Source: Rhodobiaceae bacterium (GTDB taxonomy: Bacteria > Pseudomonadota > Alphaproteobacteria > Parvibaculales > Parvibaculaceae). Taken from it: 8,866 nt of DNA. The position numbers and the translations under genes are program-made. Shown piece by piece: positions 6,355 to 8,866 of this stretch. The notes below the pieces were generated by a model. The model made no database searches, was not told where the DNA came from, and saw nothing but the letters and a program-made list of their open reading frames with translations. The stretch is from contig NVWR01000001.1 in NCBI GenBank assembly GCA_002746275.1, forward strand, positions 156,334 through 165,199, in the 5' to 3' direction. Positions within the stretch are counted from its first letter, which is position 1. Each line of letters begins with the position of its first letter.

Positions 6355-7824
6355 ATGACAGCCATCCTGAGTATCGACCAAATGTATGCCGCTGATCGGT
6401 GGGCCATTGCCCATGGCACCAGCGGTACTGTTTTGATGGAGGCCGCAGGGCGCGCCTGTGCGGACGCGATTGTCGAACGCTATGCTAAGTGCCAGGTCGC
6501 CGTGTTGTGCGGGCCGGGCAATAATGGCGGAGATGGTTTTGTCATCGCACGCCTGTTACGAGAAGCGGGGTGGGGTGTCTCGCTCTACCTGCTGGGGAAC
6601 AAAGAAGCGTTGCAAGGCGACGCTGGTCATATAGCGCGCAAATGGAACGGGCCTGTGCATGCGCTTAGCGATACCTCCGGCGATGGCGTCGACTTTGTTG
6701 TTGATGCGCTCTTTGGCGCAGGGCTGACCCGAGACGTTTCAGGTGTTCCAGCCACGGTCATTGAGCGGGTCACGCAGAGCGGGACTCCCGTCATGGCGGT
6801 GGACGTCCCCAGTGGCATCGAGGGAGATAGCGGCGCGGTGTGTGGCTCTGCCTTTCGTGCTGCTTTGACCGTGACATTTTTCCGGAAAAAGCGCGCCCAT
6901 ATGCTTCTGCCAGGGCGGCTGCATTGCGGAGAAATCATTGTCGCCGACATCGGTCTTGATGAGGCCGCTCTTGACGTCATGACGCTGGACCTTTTTGAAA
7001 ACACGCCGGACCGCTGGCGGGAGATCTTGCCGAGGCGGGAGTTGGGAGCTCACAAATACACCCATGGTCATGCGGTCATTGTCTCGGGAGGACCAAGCAC
7101 CACGGGGGCTGCCCGCCTTGGGGCCCGCGCTGCATTGAGGGTAGGGGCTGGGCTGGTGACAGTTGCCTCGCCGCCCAAAGCGCTTCAGGTGAATGCCAAT
7201 CACCTCACCGCGATTATGTTGAAGCGGTTTGAAGCGGCCGAGGGCCTGACGTCCCTTCTTGAAGACAAACGGATGAATGCTGTGCTGGTCGGTCCGGGCA
7301 ATGGTGTTGGAGCTGATACACGCGAAAACGTTGCCGCCATTCTTCTGTCTGGAGCTGCAACGGTGATTGATGCGGATGCGCTGACCTCGTTCGAGGAAAT
7401 GCCCCGCGATCTCTTCATCGCTATTGGAAATTATTTTGCCGGACCTGTCGTGCTCACACCCCACGAAGGCGAGTTCAATCGCCTGTTCCCGGACCTTGAA
7501 GGATCGAAGCTTGAGCGGGCGCGGGCGGCAGCTGTCGCATCCGGCGCTGTTGTGCTGCTCAAGGGCCCCGATACCGTCATTGCCGCACCCGACGGACGAG
7601 CAACCATCAATGCCAATGCCGGGCCGGAACTGGCCACGGCGGGCTCTGGCGATGCGTTGGCGGGGCTGGTGACGGGGCTGTTGGCACAAGGCATGCCCGC
7701 CTTTGAAGCCGCCGCCGCCGCTGTCTGGATGCACGGTGCCGCAGGTGCTGCCTTCGGGCCGGGCCTGATTGCAGAAGACCTGCCGGACATTCTGCCGGGT
7801 GTGTTGGGCGGCCTTGCCCAATGA
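6355..7824 (+). CDS. nnr: Bifunctional NAD(P)H-hydrate repair enzyme (epimerase + dehydratase)
   Basis: A 489-residue fusion enzyme that repairs damaged NADHX and NADPHX. The N-terminal YjeF_N domain (about 1-215) interconverts the R and S hydrates; the C-terminal ribokinase-like domain (about 225-485) dehydrates S-NAD(P)HX using ADP or ATP. Visible N-domain motifs are G-P-G-N-N-G-G-D-G (53-61), D-A-L-F-G-A-G-L (117-124) and V-D-V-P-S-G (149-154). C-domain motifs are H-K-Y-T-H-G-H (233-239), V-G-P-G-N-G (312-317), D-A-D-A-L (339-343), T-P-H-E-G-E-F (368-374), K-G-P-D-T (403-407) and the catalytic G-S-G-D-A-L-A-G (430-437, Asp433). Length and domain order match the E. coli Nnr type, so both activities should be intact. 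It is cytoplasmic. There is no Shine-Dalgarno ahead of this ATG; the start fits the family N-terminus S-I-D-Q-M-Y-A-A-D. The last four bases form an ATGA overlap with the acetyltransferase gene. Confidence 0.95.
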   Translation: MTAILSIDQMYAADRWAIAHGTSGTVLMEAAGRACADAIVERYAKCQVAVLCGPGNNGGDGFVIARLLREAGWGVSLYLLGNKEALQGDAGHIARKWNGPVHALSDTSGDGVDFVVDALFGAGLTRDVSGVPATVIERVTQSGTPVMAVDVPSGIEGDSGAVCGSAFRAALTVTFFRKKRAHMLLPGRLHCGEIIVADIGLDEAALDVMTLDLFENTPDRWREILPRRELGAHKYTHGHAVIVSGGPSTTGAARLGARAALRVGAGLVTVASPPKALQVNANHLTAIMLKRFEAAEGLTSLLEDKRMNAVLVGPGNGVGADTRENVAAILLSGAATVIDADALTSFEEMPRDLFIAIGNYFAGPVVLTPHEGEFNRLFPDLEGSKLERARAAAVASGAVVLLKGPDTVIAAPDGRATINANAGPELATAGSGDALAGLVTGLLAQGMPAFEAAAAAVWMHGAAGAAFGPGLIAEDLPDILPGVLGGLAQ

Positions 7825-8324
7825 CGGTGCCTGGCGCAATACGTCACCTTCAGACGGGCGATCTGCCCGCGCTCAACGATATTTACAATCACTACATCCT
7901 CACTTCACCGGTGACGTTTGACATCGCTCCAAAAACAATTGACGAGCGTGAGGCGTGGGCCAGGCAGTTTGAAACGACCGGGCGGCACCAGTGTTTTGTC
8001 GCTCTGGAGGAGGAGGCATTGCTCGGGTGGGCGTGCTCGGGCCCGTTTCGCCCGAAGGCAGCCTACGAAACATCTGTCGAAGTCAGCATCTATCTCGGTC
8101 CGCAGGCAGGGGGACGCGGACTGGGTAGCATCCTCTATGAACGCCTATTCGCGGCTTTGGAGGGGGAGAATGTGCACAGGGCTCTGGCGGGGATAACGGT
8201 ACCCAACCCGGCCTCCCTCGCTCTGCACAGACGGTTCGGGTTCATTGATGTGGGAACCTATAGCGAGGTCGGGCAAAAGTTTGACCATTATTGGGACGTG
8301 CTCTGGATGGAAAAGCGTCTTTAG
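7821..8324 (+). CDS. GNAT N-acetyltransferase, phosphinothricin acetyltransferase-like
   Basis: A 167-residue GNAT-fold enzyme expected to transfer acetyl from acetyl-CoA to an amino group. It resembles the PAT/MnaT group: the N-terminal I-R-H-L-Q-T-G-D-L-P-A-L-N-D-I-Y-N-H-Y (7-25), a T-F-D segment (32-34), the acidic S-V-E-V-S-I-Y strand (85-91), the acetyl-CoA-binding motif Q-A-G-G-R-G-L-G (95-102), N-P-A-S (129-132) and H-R-R-F-G-F (136-141), and the tail W-D-V-L-W-M-E-K. Members of this group acetylate methionine sulfone/sulfoximine, phosphinothricin-like compounds or other amino-acid analogues; the substrate here is unknown. The ATGA overlap with nnr implies translational coupling and a shared transcript. 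Whether it functions with NAD(P)HX repair or is simply co-transcribed cannot be decided. Confidence 0.9.
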   Translation: MTVPGAIRHLQTGDLPALNDIYNHYILTSPVTFDIAPKTIDEREAWARQFETTGRHQCFVALEEEALLGWACSGPFRPKAAYETSVEVSIYLGPQAGGRGLGSILYERLFAALEGENVHRALAGITVPNPASLALHRRFGFIDVGTYSEVGQKFDHYWDVLWMEKRL

Positions 8325-8356
8325 TGAAATCCTGCCCGACCGTCAGTGATCCGCGA

Positions 8357-8386
8357 TTGGTAATGAAAGATAGTCAGTGCTAACTT
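8357..8386 (+). promoter_or_regulatory. Weak candidate promoter ahead of ceramidase gene
   Basis: TTGGTA (8357-8362) and TAACTT (8381-8386) are separated by 18 bp, and the second is preceded by TGC, an extended -10 feature. Matches to consensus are modest. A start near 8393 would place the palindrome at 8399-8421 in the first bases of the transcript, a typical repressor-operator position. Confidence 0.28.
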
Positions 8387-8398
8387 TTAGGCAAGTTG

Positions 8399-8421
8399 GT
8401 CGCCTCCACGGTGGCCGCGAC
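8399..8421. repeat. 23-bp interrupted palindrome ahead of the ceramidase gene (candidate operator)
   Basis: Around a centre at 8410, GTCGC (8399-8403) pairs with GCGAC (8417-8421), and CCAC (8406-8409) pairs with GTGG (8411-8414) on the same axis; only the two intervening positions on each side fail to pair. Nine of eleven base pairs are thus symmetric. It lies 29 bp before the ATG at 8451 and about 16 bp before the ribosome site. As RNA the hairpin is small because the centre has a single unpaired base, so a protein-binding DNA site seems likelier. Confidence 0.5.
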
Positions 8422-8450
8422 AGGATACGTGAAGAATGAGGGTAGACCCG

Positions 8451-8866
8451 ATGAAACACTGGTTGGTGAAAAGCGTCTTGATGGCCTTGGCCTGCATGAT
8501 GCCGATGACGGCTTATGCAGACACTGCCTCAAACTATCTGATCGGGCGGGGCATGGCCGACATTACGGGCCCGGCTTACGGCATTCAGATGTGGGGCTTT
8601 GGTCGAGATGACCAACTGACAGAAGGGCTTCATATTCGCCAGCGCGCCCGTGCCTTCATCATTGCTGAGCCCGATAACGGCAAACGGCTGGTCTTCGTCA
8701 GTGCCGACATTGGCAGCATCGAACACAACATCACACTGGAAGTGGTCGATCGACTGAAGGCTCTCTACCAGGACCTCTACACCCTCGACAATGTGATCCT
8801 GAGTGCCACGCACACGCATGCGGCGGCGGGGGGCTATTGGCATTCACGGGTGGAGCTTGGTCTGGC
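8451..8866 (+). CDS. Neutral/alkaline non-lysosomal ceramidase, N-terminal part (3' end outside window)
   Basis: The frame is open to the window end, showing 138 codons of a protein whose family is usually about 650-700 residues. Neutral ceramidases hydrolyse ceramide to sphingosine and fatty acid with a zinc-dependent mechanism. The ATG at 8451 is preferred over the in-frame ATG at 8436 because GAGGG (8438-8442) sits 8 bp upstream and a signal peptide then starts directly: M-K-H-W-L-V-K, a hydrophobic stretch, and cleavage after A-Y-A (residue 23). The mature start Y-L-I-G-R-G-M-A-D-I-T-G-P (28-40) is the family hallmark, followed by M-W-G-F-G-R, I-R-Q-R-A-R-A-F, V-S-A-D-I-G and S-A-T-H-T-H (118-123), where His121/His123 hold the expected zinc-binding His. 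After it the usual S-G-P-G-G reads A-A-A-G-G. The nucleophilic Ser region is beyond the window. It is exported to periplasm or medium. It is 126 bp from the acetyltransferase gene and probably has its own promoter. Confidence 0.9.
   Translation, partial: MKHWLVKSVLMALACMMPMTAYADTASNYLIGRGMADITGPAYGIQMWGFGRDDQLTEGLHIRQRARAFIIAEPDNGKRLVFVSADIGSIEHNITLEVVDRLKALYQDLYTLDNVILSATHTHAAAGGYWHSRVELGL

Noticed and set aside
6739..7839. Long antisense open frame (366 codons) opposite nnr
   Set aside because: It lies wholly against the well-supported nnr gene, has no recognisable domain, and its composition is that of a GC-rich shadow frame.
8436..8450. Alternative ceramidase start at the upstream ATG
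   Set aside because: It would place the GAGGG site inside the coding region and add five residues before the signal peptide; the ATG at 8451 fits better, though the earlier one cannot be fully excluded.
8396..8611. 71-codon + strand frame overlapping the ceramidase start
   Set aside because: It is out of frame with the clear ceramidase hallmark sequence and has no recognisable content.

Overview
The window reads as a gene-dense chromosomal segment from a Gram-negative proteobacterium, most likely an alphaproteobacterium. This rests on moderately high GC, short intergenic gaps, and the family mix: DUF2804, a type-1 thiolase-like protein, a DUF4870 protein close to those seen in proteobacteria, a fused NAD(P)HX repair enzyme and a secreted neutral ceramidase. 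It is an inference from family flavour, not a taxonomic assignment. I see no mobile element, CRISPR array, rRNA or tRNA, and no gene-free stretch longer than about 140 bases.

Layout. The left third (1-3746) is all on the + strand: the C-terminal part of a DUF2804 protein, a thiolase-like protein with an extra C-terminal domain (TLP1 type), and a cytoplasmic phospholipase D-superfamily protein with two complete HKD motifs. The middle (3715-5312) alternates in strand. A small DUF4870 membrane protein (-) overlaps the phospholipase D gene tail-to-tail by 32 bp and is head-to-head with a histidine-phosphatase-family protein (+). That gene in turn overlaps tail-to-tail by 8 bp with a second small membrane protein (-), which diverges from a GlxA-type AraC-family regulator (+). 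The 139-bp divergent gap holds a perfect inverted repeat and an 8-bp direct repeat at 21-bp spacing, which look like operators. The right third is + strand: nnr (NAD(P)H-hydrate epimerase/dehydratase), a GNAT acetyltransferase coupled by an ATGA overlap, and the first 138 codons of an exported neutral ceramidase, which runs off the window.

How the genes may work together. Three of the recognisable proteins act on, or belong to families that act on, lipids or acyl-CoA (TLP1, phospholipase D, ceramidase). They are not one operon, so a shared lipid role is only a suggestion. Nnr plus GNAT is a plausible two-gene metabolite-repair/acetylation transcript. The GlxA-type regulator and the divergent membrane protein form a plausible regulator-target pair. 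I found no convincing new multi-gene system. The best leads are the operator architecture at 5245-5291, the 23-bp dyad ahead of the ceramidase gene, the possible leaderless nnr transcript, and the catalytically degenerate thiolase.
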